From the NCBI GenBank assembly GCA_012656075.1, contig JAAKBF010000032.1, positions 62,001-126,000 on the forward strand: a stretch of 64,000 nt of DNA. The letters are read 5' to 3'. The notes under the pieces are model-generated. The model was not told the DNA's origin and made no database searches. It saw only the letters and a program-made list of their open reading frames with translations. Positions 10,280-20,479 of this stretch are shown here, piece by piece (the stretch's first letter is position 1; every line of letters begins with the position of its first letter). The position numbers were made by a program, and so were the translations under genes. The DNA is from Phytophthora hibernalis. Its lineage: Eukaryota; Oomycota; Peronosporomycetes; Peronosporales; Peronosporaceae.

Positions 10280-11530
10280 ATGCCGCCATCTACGACCAAG
10301 CGACTCGCGTACGAGACGTTCCTGGAGAAGCGTGGGGCGTCGCCGGAGCTTCCCAAGCCGTTGGTGACACTGGAGCGAGCGCTGCGTAACCATGATAACG
10401 TGGGGGCTCAAGTGCAGCCTCTGCAGCAGCCGGACCCGTTGACACTGGCTGGTGAGGTCCCGTCAGCTCTGATGGAGATCATCCGCACCCCGCACCCACA
10501 CACCCAGAAGGTCCGGAAGAGCAGAAGCCTCGCGCTTCCGGCGATACCTAACGCCGACCTGGACGAGATCGAGCTCCCAGCGATGCATGAAGGACTGTGC
10601 CGTGTCTTCTGCCAACCGAACTCGTGGTCGCCGGCGTTTGCATCACCTGGAGATTTTACCATCAAGATGGCGTCCGTGGCTCTGGACAACGGCGAGGTTT
10701 GCTTCCGGCTTGCAGTCATGTGCTGCTGCGCCAGGTCCATTTGTGATGGTTCGCGCATCAAGCCGGCCTCCAAGCGGCAGTACTACGTCTCGTATGTCGA
10801 ACGAACGCAGCAGGAGATCGTCCAGCTCACGGAAGCGTTGGCGCTGCAGTATCTAGGACACCGGTTGGCGGACAAGATGCCGACGCACGGAACGCGACTC
10901 GTTACGACTCGGAAGCAGCGAGCCCTTGATGAGTATGGTGACGAAGTGATCCAGTTCTTGAGCTTCGTGATGCAGATCACCGCCGTTGGTTTCAACGGGC
11001 TTGTGGCGCTGAGGGAGCCCGTGTCGACCAATGTGCGGATACGTGACTTTTTGGGCCTCGCACTGGGCTTTGGAGAGCAGACTATCGTCGCGACGAGCTC
11101 GTGTGACGCTCGCATCGAAGGTCAAGATGGAGGCAATCGTCCGATTCTGCCAAGTGCTTGGCTAGACATCGATGTCAATATGTCGTCGGATGCGAGCTTC
11201 TACGGAAATGCTACGCTACGAGGCGATCACCGCGCGATGAAGCACTTTCTCGGATGTTCGGCCGCGCATTTGACAGCGGTAGTACTTGCGGTGACTTTAG
11301 TCCGCTGCTACGGTCGAGCAGCAGCATCAACCGGTCGGGGTTGGCAAGTGTGTCCGCTTCATCGATCCCTCCTACTGGTTAGACGAAACACCCAACGACG
11401 GCACGTTCACAGTGGAGGTTTCCAGCGTGTCCGTCTTGGATGGCGTTGCCAAGTATGCTATCAGCGTGCTGTTCTACGCGAACGGGGAGGTGGAAACAGC
11501 TACCGTCGACCGTCGCTACTCGGAGTTTGA
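10280..11530 (+). CDS. Hypothetical protein, single open frame
   Basis: A frame open from 9938 to 11530. I chose the start at 10280 (MPPSTTKRLAYETFLEKRG), where the composition becomes codon-like. Residues rich in charged and leucine-type positions follow (for example KRQYYVSYVERTQQEIVQL), with a predicted helix-rich middle. I recognise no domain. The last 250 bp or so overlap, in another frame, the start of the PX-domain gene, and the translation there becomes arginine-rich and unlike a protein. The true coding sequence therefore probably ends by splicing or stops before about 11150. It could also be an upstream exon of the PX gene, or a piece of an unrecognised element. Confidence 0.4.
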   Translation: MPPSTTKRLAYETFLEKRGASPELPKPLVTLERALRNHDNVGAQVQPLQQPDPLTLAGEVPSALMEIIRTPHPHTQKVRKSRSLALPAIPNADLDEIELPAMHEGLCRVFCQPNSWSPAFASPGDFTIKMASVALDNGEVCFRLAVMCCCARSICDGSRIKPASKRQYYVSYVERTQQEIVQLTEALALQYLGHRLADKMPTHGTRLVTTRKQRALDEYGDEVIQFLSFVMQITAVGFNGLVALREPVSTNVRIRDFLGLALGFGEQTIVATSSCDARIEGQDGGNRPILPSAWLDIDVNMSSDASFYGNATLRGDHRAMKHFLGCSAAHLTAVVLAVTLVRCYGRAAASTGRGWQVCPLHRSLLLVRRNTQRRHVHSGGFQRVRLGWRCQVCYQRAVLRERGGGNSYRRPSLLGV

Positions 11531-11974
11531 TGCTCTAGCGGTGACACTCGAGGAAAAGGTACCGTCACTGCAGATCCTTAAGCTTCTGCCACCGAAAACC
11601 TTCTTCCGCTACCTGTCTGCCAGCTTCCTGGAGCGCCGAGCTGCCTACTTGCAGCTCTTCCTCGAGCGTGTGCTTCGTCTGAGCTTTCAAGGCGTCCTCG
11701 ACGAAGAGATCCCTCTCACGGCGGAACGGCATGTCCGAGACTTCCTCAAGCTGCCTGCTGTCGAGTGGATCGTCGTCCCATGGAGAAAGCAGTCGCCAAC
11801 CCCCAGGGCAGCTCGAGATGGCTTTCGCTCGAACTTTCGCTCTCCCCGGCGGCGGCTTCGGAGTTTTCACCTCGGTACAACGTCTCTCCGCGCCGCAACC
11901 CACGCTGCATCCCGACCGAGTCGACGGTGCCCCGATACGAAAGTTTCCTCCTAAAACGGAGCGACTCCATGTAG
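11262..11974 (+). pseudogene. PX-domain (phosphoinositide-binding) protein, frame-broken
   Basis: The middle part is a clear phox-homology domain. FTVEVSSVSVLDGVAKYAI starts at about 11402. The domain continues through VDRRYSEFDALAVTLEEKV (11505-11560), a proline-containing loop LLPPKTFFRY and a helix FLERRAAYLQLFLERVL, ending at HVRDFLKLPAVEW (11765). Upstream, a Ser-rich leader (FSPLLRSSSSINRSG, 11300-11340) lies in the preceding frame. Downstream, a convincing tail (NVSPRRNPRCIPTESTVP to a stop at 11972-11974) lies in yet another frame. Each change is a -1 step, near 11340 and 11755-11775. No intron of normal size fits. PX domains bind PI3P and place proteins on endosomes. This is either a pseudogene or two assembly indels. 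Confidence 0.6.
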
Positions 11975-12129
11975 TGCAGCGAACGCAAGAAGCTAAAAGA
12001 CAAAGAACTGTGAAGAATAACTTAGCGCCGTTACATGTAATTGCAGTCTCACACGTCACATGTAGCTGCGACGTGTGAGAAACCGTCGATGTGCATAGTG
12101 ATGCTACAAAGCAGGCTGGGTATCGTGAA

Positions 12130-12689
12130 ATGGAGAAGGCGGAGGTGGACGAGTTGCAGGGGCTCACGCAGCGCGTGTGCGAGAACGTAACGACGTATGT
12201 GGATGCGCAGCTCCACGGTGAGTGGAATACAGCAATGTGATGTTCGCTGAGAGCTGTGGGGCTTCGTACCAGCTGCGTAAAACTCACCTTTCTCTGTTGC
12301 TTAGGCTCGCTTGAGTCCATGCAGGTGATGGAAACTGTCGTCAAGAATATCAATGCCAAGTACGTGGGAATGAAGCGGGAGGCCAATAGCATCGGCAAAC
12401 TGTCCAAGGTCCTGGAGGCGCGAGGTAGGAGTTGTATCTGTTGAGGTAATGTGCGTGGAATTTGCTAATTGTTGCTACCTGGCTAGCAAATGCAATGGAG
12501 AAGAAGATGAATGTTATCGACGGCATCGACGAGGAGCTCACGGAACTGGAAGACATGGTGGAGCAGATGGAGCAGTACACGGGGTCGCTTGGTTCGTTCA
12601 TGCAGGTATCGTTGGCTTTTGTGTTGTCGTTGCTGACCTGTTTGCCATATTGGTTGCCCGCAGAGATCAAGTTTCACGACGTGCGCTAA
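12130..12689 (+). CDS. BLOC1S2: BLOC-1 subunit 2-like protein (lysosome/endosome biogenesis)
   Basis: Four exons: 12130-12217, 12305-12424, 12487-12605 and 12666-12689, all with GT-AG introns. The protein of about 115 residues starts MEKAEVDELQGLTQRVCENV and is helical and coiled-coil throughout. The order C..M..Y...L...E, then INAKYVGMKREANSI, then MNVIDGIDEELTELEDMVEQ, matches the BLOS2 pattern (helix, KYLEM, NVIEEQVAALE). BLOC-1 is an octameric coiled-coil complex acting in endosomal sorting. The last intron, using the acceptor at 12665, is 60 bp, and its retention would keep the frame and insert a hydrophobic stretch. With acceptor 12663 the tail would differ. The frame is open for 20 codons upstream of the chosen ATG, so a further 5' exon is possible. 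Confidence 0.65.
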
Positions 12690-13022
12690 GCTATTATACA
12701 CTCTGGCTACCGGTAATAGCGCCTAATGTTTGGTCATGAACTAAACGCAAGTAACTCAATCTCGCCGAAGCCAACTGGCCTCTCGGCTGCAAGTCGAATC
12801 CGATTTTTGAGGCCTGCGCAATCGCACAGCCCATTTATGGCGCTGGACGCAGTCACTTAGTTTCAGTATGCGTCTTTAGAATTCTATTTTTAGTTCTGAA
12901 TTGAAACCCGTACTTGGCTGAACCGCTGGCGCTATGATGAAGACCCTTCGCACTGCAGCAAACGGCTCGCAACGCACACACATCGAGCTCCGTATCATTG
13001 CGCAGACTGTAGTAGCAGCAAA

Positions 13023-13847
13023 ATGTCCGCCATGCAGAACATGAAGTGTGTCGTCGTCGGGTAAGTAAGGGGCAGAGTGACATAAAGTGTCTTTGTGTTA
13101 CATGTATGTGGCGTCTCGAGTGTTAATGACCGATATCTGTGTAACCATCAGAGACGGCGCCGTGGGTAAGACGTGCGTGCTCATCTCGTACACGACCAAC
13201 ACGTTCCCAGGTGAGTACATCCCGACGGTGTTCGACAACTACAGCGCCAACGTGATGGTGGACAACAGGCCCATCAACTTGGGGCTCTGGGATACTGCGG
13301 GCCAGGAGGACTACGACCGCCTGCGTCCGCTGAGTTACCCGCAGACGGACGTTTTCCTCATTTGCTTTTCCGTCGTCAGGTGCGACACCAAAGGTGCAGA
13401 TACGGTGTGTGTGCAGTGGAGCTAACTGCTCTGCTGCTGTGTAGTCGCGCCTCGTTTGAGAACGTCAAGTCCAAGTGGCTACCCGAAATCCGCCACCACG
13501 CGCCAGGTGTGCCCTTCATTTTGGTGGGCACAAAGTCCGATCTGCGAGACGACGAGGAGACGCTGGAGAAGCTGCGCGAGAAGAAGCTCGCCCCGATCTC
13601 CAAGGAGCAGGTATGGAGTAGGTGACGTGGGGGTATACACGTTCATGTTAACTAATCGTTTCGTGGCGATGATCCATTGCAGGGCGAGATGCTCAAGACT
13701 GAGCTTGGCGCGTACAAGTACATGGAGTGCTCGGCTCTGACCCAGAAGGGGCTCAAGTCGGTCTTCGACGAAGCCATTCGATGCGTGATCACCAACCAGC
13801 AGAATCCCAAGAGCAAGCAGCGATCCTTCAAGTGCTCAATCCTGTAG
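13023..13847 (+). CDS. Rho-family small GTPase, Rac type
   Basis: Four exons: 13023-13060, 13152-13379, 13445-13610 and 13683-13847. The introns begin GTAAGT, GTGCGA and GTATGG and all end in AG. The joined frame encodes about 199 residues with every GTPase signature: the P-loop GDGAVGKT right after the first intron, the effector region YIPTVFDNYSA, the switch II region LWDTAGQEDYDRLRPLSYP, TKSDLRDD for guanine specificity, and ECSAL. The C-terminus is CSIL after a basic stretch (NPKSKQRSFK), a CAAX box ending in Leu, which predicts geranylgeranylation and plasma membrane targeting. Rac proteins control actin, polar growth and NADPH oxidase. The insert region is present, so this is a Rho-class and not a Ras- or Rab-class protein. 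The gene looks intact. Confidence 0.95.
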
Positions 13848-14323
13848 AGTCTTCGTGCAATACAGGTGAACGAGCCCACATAATGCATCCACGGTCTTCA
13901 CTGTATCTTTGCATCTTGAAGCTCTTGGGCTACGGTATATTTTAAGACAACCTACTTGGCTACTTTCGTAAATCTAGTGTCTCATGCTATGCTGTATATT
14001 ACCGTAATAGTACTCAGGGTTGCGTAAAACCTCGGCTAGGGGTGGTTCTTTTTATAATTGTGGGTGGGTCCGGTTTTAGGATTTTTACATATACCGATAT
14101 CACCTAGCCCCGCGTACATTAATATTCTACATTTATCTAAATATGGCATTGATTTGTAAAACGTCAAGTAAAAAGGAGACTACATTTTTAATGTCTTTTT
14201 GATGATTCTGATGGGTGGGTGGAACTTCTAAATTACCCAATATAACCCACCCCGTAGATTTTGGGGTGATTGAATAAATGGTTTGTTCCCTGATAATACA
14301 GGGATATTGACATTAGGTAGACG
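13848..14323. other. Intergenic region between the Rac and ABHD13-like genes
   Basis: AT-rich spacer with no ORF or repeat family that I recognise. It holds two GGTGGGTGG-like runs (about 14066 and 14213). The start of the next gene lies 4 bp after TAGACG with no clear TATA box. Confidence 0.5.
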
Positions 14324-15568
14324 ATGATCGAGAGCTCAAGCCTGACGTCGTGGCTTCTGGGTGCGGCCTACACTGGTGGCACGCTGTGCATGGGCGCGCT
14401 CTTCCTGCTCTACATGTACCAGGACCGGCTGCTCTACTTTCCCACGATCCCCGGCGCCTCCAAGTTTACAAAGGACAACCCTCCAGGTGCGTAACAAAAA
14501 GCTGGCAACGTCTCCAGTGTCTATAGCTGATATTTGAACTGGTTACAGGTTATCAACACCCGGGGAGTTCGCAATAGAGTATGAGGACCTCATGATTCCA
14601 TGTAAAGACGGCGTGAAGATCAATGCGTGGCTCATGAAGCAGAAGGACCACACGACTCGGCCGACGCTCATCTTCTTCCATGGCAATGCTGGGAGTGAGT
14701 TGGCTACATTGATTGTGGATTTTTGTGGATTTATGACTGATGGTGGAATGCTACAGACATTGGATATCGTCTCCCGAACGTGGTGCAGTTGTTCCGGAAA
14801 GTGGGGGTCAACATTCTGCTCGTGGACTACCGAGGATTCGGCCACAGTGAGGGGGAACCGTCTGAGGAAGGACTCAAGCTGGATGCCGACGTACGTACAG
14901 TCATTGTGGATATTGTTGTCTTTGAAGCTGCTAACGATTGTGTATGTCTTTTTGTTGCAGGCTGCGTTGGACGCCATGTATGCTCGCACGGACATCGACA
15001 CGTCCAAGCTCGTGGCGTTTGGTCGGTCGCTGGGTGGGGCGGTGTCTGTCTACCTGGCTGAAAAGGAGCCTACTAGAGTACGTTTCTCACCGCCGTAAGA
15101 GTAGCTGAATAGCTGGCTGACGGGTGTTTTGTCATGCAGGTGGCTGCTGTTGTCTTGGAGAATACATTCCTCAGTATTTCAGCCATGGTAGACGCGTTGA
15201 TGCCGTTCCTGACGTACTTCAAGCCGCTGGTGCTGCGCATGGACTGGAACAGCGAGCTGGCCATTCAAAAGCTCAAGCAGCCGATTCTCTTCATCGCGGG
15301 GCTGCAGGACGAGCTGGTGCCCCACTCTCACATGGAGCGACTGCGGTCTCTCGCTGCCTCGAGCCAGCGTGCGGTGTGGTATCCGGTGCCAGGTGGGACG
15401 CACAACGACTCGTGGCTGCACGGTGGCGACAAGTACTTCTCAGAGCTGCGGGCGTTCCTGGACGCGCTAGGGGCGACACTACGTGCCTGGCCAGTGAAGG
15501 CTCGTCTTCGGACGATGGTGTGGCTCCAGAGGAGAATGCCATCCCGAACATGCTTCAGCAACCTTTAA
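14324..15568 (+). CDS. Alpha/beta hydrolase, ABHD13/BEM46 type, membrane anchored
   Basis: Five exons: 14324-14486, 14549-14694, 14757-14890, 14961-15077 and 15140-15568, with GT-AG introns of 62 to 70 bp. The N-terminus has one transmembrane segment (about residues 8-30, WLLGAAYTGGTLCMGALFLLYMY) followed by QDRLLYFPTIPG, typical of BEM46/ABHD13 proteins. The hydrolase fold shows FFHGNAG (oxyanion region), VDYRGFGHSEGEPSE, the nucleophile elbow GRSLGG, the acid loop GLQDELVPHSHM and the catalytic His in GTHNDSW. Members are type II membrane serine hydrolases of endomembranes with unclear substrates. All three catalytic positions are present and the gene looks intact. The last 40 residues are basic and less conserved. 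Confidence 0.92.
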
Positions 15569-15642
15569 TCAGCTCACTCCATAGAACGCAGAAGCCCAAA
15601 CACGTGTAGAAGGCCGCCGATTGCAGACACGCAGAGAGCATC

Positions 15643-15648
15643 AATAAA
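15643..15648 (+). promoter_or_regulatory. Possible polyadenylation signal of the hydrolase gene
   Basis: AATAAA about 75 bp after the stop codon of the ABHD13-like gene. Oomycete 3' ends use this hexamer only loosely, so this is a suggestion. Confidence 0.35.
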
Positions 15649-15774
15649 AACGCCAGTTGTTTTTTCAAGAAACGTGTTGGAATCGCTGTTGTTTTTCCAA
15701 GAAACTTTTGTTTCTCCTCGTCGCAGAATCGAAGTCTTCCGAGTACAACACAATTCCTTTCTCCTTGACGCGCG

Positions 15775-15978
15775 ATGGCTGTCCACAAGACCAACCAGCC
15801 CTCGACCTGGCCGCGGTCGAGCGCTACCTCAACGACGCCGTGATGATGACCCAGGCTTTGAGGTGTGCCATGCGACCGAAGATGATTGGGACCGCTACGT
15901 CACGTCAGATAACCAAGCACTTCGCTCGCGTGCCATGACATCGGTCAATGATAGAATCTACATCGTGGAGCTGCCGGG
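15775..15978 (+). pseudogene. 5' part of an unidentified gene interrupted by the gag-only LTR element
   Basis: The translation gives VERYLNDAVMM in one frame (about 15805), then DPGFEVCHATEDDWDRYVT to RIYIVELPG in the next, running straight into the LTR at 15979. The reading continues in the same frame after the element at 21038 (see 21038-21574). The change of frame near 15845 is an older lesion. I do not recognise this part of the protein. Confidence 0.6.
15974..15978. repeat. Target site duplication CCGGG, left copy
   Basis: Five bases directly before the TG of the left LTR. They are identical to 21038-21042, directly after the CA of the right LTR. Confidence 0.9.
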
Positions 15979-16536
15979 TGTCCCGAGTCAAAACGGTGGC
16001 AACCGTCTCGGGATCCGGCCTGCTGGTTTTGCAGAGCGATTGCTGCTCAACTTCGTGCCGAGCAGCAACGGGAGGATGAGCTGGCCGCCCTGTCGCAGTT
16101 ACGGAGGGATGGTCGCTCGGTGACGCAATGATAGCATTTGGCTCTGTTTGGTGGGACCCTGGGATTGGTGGAACCAGGGCCCCCATATTTCGAATGGCGG
16201 CAAGCGGCGTGGAAGAGCGAGGAGCGACGACGTTGCGGCGCTGCAAGGACGGAAGGCATGGCCGTGGAGGAGGGCAAGGAAAGGACAAGGACAAGGACGA
16301 CGCAGGAGGGGTGTCGCGGTGGCACGGCAGGATGACAACGGATCGGTAAGTCAGGAAGTAGGTGGAGCGGCCGCACGGCACGCCCCGAGTTCGAGTAGGA
16401 GCTCAGTCGTGAAAAAGCCTTGGAACCAGCAAGTTAATATCTTTTATATTGATTTGTTAGTGTTGATCTACTCTCCGGTACGCACCTGCCTGCCATACGC
16501 CTCGAGGACCGTCCTAAATCAAGGCGGCTCGCGACA
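15979..16536 (+). repeat. 5' LTR of the gag-only element
   Basis: Begins TGTCCCGAGTCAAAACGG and ends GGCGGCTCGCGACA; 558 bp. The sister LTR is at 20480-21037. A short internal (GGACAA) run at about 16281 is the site of a 1-bp length difference. Confidence 0.9.
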
Positions 16537-16539
16537 GCT

Positions 16540-16557
16540 TGGTGGAGAAGCAGGGTA
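16540..16557 (+). promoter_or_regulatory. Putative primer binding site of the gag-only element
   Basis: TGGTGGAGAAGCAGGGTA starts three bases after the LTR. Its first TGG would pair with the CCA end of a tRNA. The tRNA is not identified. Confidence 0.5.
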
Positions 16558-16993
16558 CAGTCTTCGGCGTGCAGCAGTGGGCCCTGAGGGAGAATCTGGA
16601 GCGCAAAATTGTGACCGCTTCGATTGCAGTGCGCGTACGCTTGGCAAGGGCCCCTACGTAGTCGGCCGGACAAGGAACCGCGTTGGAGGCCGCGTCACGT
16701 TCGAAGTTGGAGAAGCACCCGTGCCTGGAAGACCATTGAGAACGGTCTCGGTGTAGCGTCGCCAGGGAACGGGCGAAGAGAACAGTAGAAGGCGTGTAAG
16801 GAACGGAAGCGCGATCTTCTAGTGGACTGTGAGAGGCGGGCATCTGAGGATCAAGCAGTGCAGCCTACGGTTGGTGAAGTGGAACGTCCGGCGGACGGAC
16901 TTGGATGTGTCGACGGTTGAGTGACTAGCAGCGCGTCGAGCTACGGAACTTGGGTGCACGGAAGACCTAGGAAACGGTTAGCACAACTGCAAA

Positions 16994-17973
16994 ATGCCGC
17001 GGCAGGACGATGTGCGCGATGATGGAAATGGAGATGGCACGGAACGCCCAGGTGGCGACCGTGAAGTGGATCAAGGTGACCAAGCTACAGGTGTAGTACG
17101 GTCTGAAGTGGAGCGGCCAGCGAGCCTAGGAGAAGGAATTCGTTCGGGATCAAGAGTGAGCAGTCGTCGCGGTAGTGTAAGTGGGCGGTCGGCTCAAGCC
17201 ACTACGACGCACGGTCGCGAGACGTTGCAAGGAGAAGTGATGTGGGAACTGTGGAACCGGTATGAGATGAGTCAAAAAAAGCCACAGAAGGAGGCGAGCC
17301 CGCCGAGGATACAAGCGAGCACGCCGGGGACATGAGTGATCACGGTACAAGATCGGAAGCGTCTTCCCGACCACGGTCTCGACACCGTTCCGTGCATCAT
17401 CGACACCGTGACAAACAGAGTCAACACGGTGAACCGCGAGAAGAGACGGTGGCGAAAGGATACGCCGCTGACTATGGAGGAGGATATGGAGAATACGAAG
17501 GAGGGCCAGCTTCGTACTATGCTCCGTATGCTAGTGCGTACGCTTATCCGTACCCGACTCCGGCTCCACCAGAACCGATCAAGGAGGCTCCTAAACGGTC
17601 TCCTAGTGGATTTATTGCTCGGTATATCGGACCGGAGACACGTCGAGTGGCGCAACCATCGGTTGGATGGGATTGGAATGTGAAGCGCGAACCTGTCACG
17701 GTCCCTGAACCTCGGGAACGGAGCGGTGCGGCGCCTCCGGTATCGTACCTGCCGTATTATCCGAGTATTGGTCCGTATGGTGCGCCTGGATGGATACAGC
17801 GTCCGTACGAAGGAGGTCCGCCTCCTCACGAAGCGCCAATACCGACTGGAACTCCTGTGGTGACGCCTCGAGGTGCTCCTCTGGCGAGAAGAAGTGCGCC
17901 GGTGACTCGGAATACGCCTGCTCGTGGAAGACGAAGCGTTCCACCTCGACTGGGAGTGGTGGACGTCCATTGA
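16994..17973 (+). pseudogene. N-terminal gag-region ORFs of the gag-only element
   Basis: Two open frames follow the leader. The first (16994-17335) begins MPRQDDVRDDGNGDGTERPG and is charged and Ser/Arg-rich. Its stop overlaps the start of the second as ATGA (17332-17335). The second (17332-17973) is rich in Tyr, Pro and Gly (YAADYGGGYGEYEGGPASYY) and looks disordered. Neither has a recognisable domain. They precede the gag core in the position of a gag N-terminal extension. The frame change means that either reinitiation at the ATGA or a shift would be needed to join them. Confidence 0.5.
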
Positions 17974-18031
17974 GAGCGTCAGCATGGACGGATCCTGAGC
18001 AACCAGGGACGGACACGGTGGTGTTTGAGCG

Positions 18032-19084
18032 GTGGCTTCAATTCGTACCAGCGAGGCATACGTAATATCAAGTCTGGTCTCAAACGCCATCAAAGTGCTG
18101 CCGATGTTTTACTCGGACACGACCACGGTTGAGAAATCACGTGACTTCTGGGAAGCGTTCGAGTCTTACACTGAAGGACTACCAGAACGGTCGAGGTTGC
18201 TGGTGTTCCGTCAGAAGTTGAAGGGCAAGGAAGCTGAACGTTGGTGGGGAAATTCGAGCATCAAGACGTACGATACGCGGAAGGTGCGGTTCCACAACCA
18301 CTTCCTGAGTCGCACGGCTGATGAGCTGTGGGAACGCTTGCATACTTCTAAGCGTGAACGGGGTGAGTCCGTGGAGGAGTGGGGAGACCGTGTCACGGAA
18401 CTGTGTGAATCCCTGGACTACCCGGACCCACGGATGCGGTACCAACTGTTCCGACGCGGCCTGATAAGTAAGCGTCTGTTGTCCACGCTGGACTCGAGTC
18501 CGGTCTGTGATATCCTGACAGCGTGTGAATGATTGATGTTCAAGGACATGCACCGTCCTATCGAGGAAGAAGACGAATTTGATGATGAAACCCCGTTGAG
18601 ATGTATGAAGGACAAAGGACGGTCTGCGTTTGAGGAGTTGAGTCAAAAGATACAGACGTTTATGACTCAGCAGCAAAAATGGCAAGAACGGATGGAGAAG
18701 AATCAGTGGCAGCCTCCCTGCTCGCCACGCAACCGTGATCCAGCTAGTGACATTCGTGGGAACGGTCGACATCTTCGTGGGATTAGTATGGCACCGGACG
18801 ACCGTACTCGTGACGGGACCAGCATTTGTAGACGGTGTGATCGGAAGGGCTGTAGCCGTGTCGATTGTTCTCGACAGCAGATGACTTGCCGACGGTGTGG
18901 ATTGCTAGGACACATTATCACGGAGTGCGAAGAACCGTCTTGTGGGAACGGAATATCGAGCGATGCCTGTTTCTTTTGTGGGAGCTTTGGGCACGGTGCT
19001 AATGAGTGTCCGGACATTTCCTCGTTGCGAGCTATGGTGCGGACGGTTGGGAATTCACCGTCAAGACCGAGTACACGTCAATGA
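18032..19084 (+). pseudogene. Gag core and zinc knuckles of the gag-only element, one in-frame TGA
   Basis: One frame is open except for a TGA at 18530-18532. The first part has the retrotransposon gag pattern: FWEAFESYTEGLPERSRLL, then a WWGNSS step, then LWERLHTSKRERGESVEEW and YQLFRRGL. This is the conserved helical region that assembles the particle. The second part ends in two CCHC knuckles, CRRCGLLGHIITEC (about 18889-18930) and CFFCGSFGHGANEC (about 18969-19010), preceded by a Cys-rich stretch. This is the nucleocapsid end of gag. The TGA splits capsid from nucleocapsid in this copy. Confidence 0.75.
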
Positions 19085-19132
19085 AGGTGGCAGGGAGAAG
19101 GAGAGGAGAGAGTCACTCTTTCTTCCGGTCTA

Positions 19133-20360
19133 GTGAATGACTCAAGTGGTGGCTGTGCCAAAGGAACTGGTAGGACGGTCATCCGGCTTGACGACGAGTG
19201 TAGAGAGAGAACGGTCAAGGTGATCGACACGGATGTCAGAGTCGATATGATGGTTGAGCGTGACATTGTAATGGATGTGGGTGCGGATGAGCACGACGGT
19301 TCGGGTGATAGTCTAGCTGTGATGGAGGACGCGGAGTACATGGAATTGGAGCAGAACGGTGAGATGAAGTATGGCGTGAAGAACGACGGCACGGTTGAAG
19401 AGCTCGTCGTGTGGAAAGACCAAGATGAGATGGTGAGCAGTGTGCACGGTGTTGAAACCGAGGTGAACGGTTTTGAAGTTGAGAAGAATGGTTCTGACGA
19501 GATGGAGTATGAAGCAGAAGAAGAACGGAACGCAGTGGTCATTGATGGTACAGTTGTCGCATTGGGCCAGAAGCCGGTGGTCAAAGAGCCTGCGTCGCTA
19601 GAGACGGTCGCAGAGCTTAAAAGTATCCTTCGCAAAACCAAAAGGTGGAGGAATCCGTCTGGGTGGACGATGACGGTCTGGATAAGTTGGACCTAGGTGA
19701 GACCGTCTTCATGGAATGGAGGAAACCGGTGGAAGAGCAACGCGAACCTTGTGTGTGGAAGTGGTGAGCTCAGAGGCAGATGTAGACAAAAAGGGTGTGG
19801 CTGGAGAAGGCGAGAATGGTACGGTGGCTATGGACAACGCCGAGAAAGAAAAACCGTCGCCTTGCACCCGCATATTCACGGACCCGGAAGTAAACGTTTT
19901 GGGAGAGTGTATTCCGTGCCAAGAAGCGTGTGTGCAGACCAGAGAAAACGTTGAACTGGTCGAGGTCCCTCCGTTGCGAGACAAGCGTTTCAACGTGAAC
20001 TGGGAACGGCTTGACTGGAGTGCTGACAGTGTGAGGGGAACAACTGTGAAACAACCAAGTGTACCAGCTGAGGATTGTGGTGTGAAGGCAGAGGTTGCTG
20101 TGTCGATGGCGCAAGAACGGAAAGAGACCGTCCCTGAAAAGGACAAAGCAATTAAGCCGTACATCCCACCAGACAAGTGTGATGTGATGACCGTTGACTT
20201 CTCGGAGTATACGTTTTCGAACCAGCGGAAGGCGTTGTTGCTTATCGAGCTGGATAACTGTCATGATGTGGCGGGGAGTTCTCCTGGCTCGGTCCGTACC
20301 GTGCTCTTGGCAAAGTCGGGGAGCACGGTTACGGAATTGATCTCCCAGACTAAGTGGTGA
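19133..20360 (+). CDS. Two acidic ORFs where pol would be expected
   Basis: Frames at 19133-19696 and 19716-20360 are long, acidic and rich in Val, Glu and Asp (for example DVRVDMMVERDIVMDVGADE). Neither holds an Asp-Thr/Ser-Gly protease motif, RT motifs or an integrase zinc or DDE motif. The function is unknown. They may be relics of a spacer or protein that bridged gag to pol in an autonomous relative, or an acquired sequence. The DNA is crowded with ACGGT/ACCGT. Confidence 0.4.
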
Positions 20361-20469
20361 CGGTGACCATGAATAAGCGGAATTGTTTCCGTGGCAAGTG
20401 TCGAAGATTGATCGAGATAGAAGTACATGAATCAACTAGGAGCGGCTCGACGAGGACGTCTCAGTTCGG

Positions 20470-20479
20470 TCGGGGAGGA
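20470..20479 (+). promoter_or_regulatory. Putative polypurine tract of the gag-only element
   Basis: GGGGAGGA directly before the right LTR, the expected place of the plus-strand primer. Confidence 0.5.

Noticed and set aside
10280..11530. Full-length 530-residue protein from 9938
   Set aside because: The first 110 and last 120 codons are unlike protein, and the end lies over the PX gene in another frame. Only the middle is kept as a candidate.
13023..13847. Pseudogene call for the Rac gene because its open frames are short
   Set aside because: Three GT-AG introns with correct phase join to a complete GTPase with all motifs and a CAAX box.
14030..14290. MITE in the spacer (GGCTAGGGG and CCTAGCCCC)
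   Set aside because: The inverted match is short and interrupted, and no target duplication or second copy is seen.
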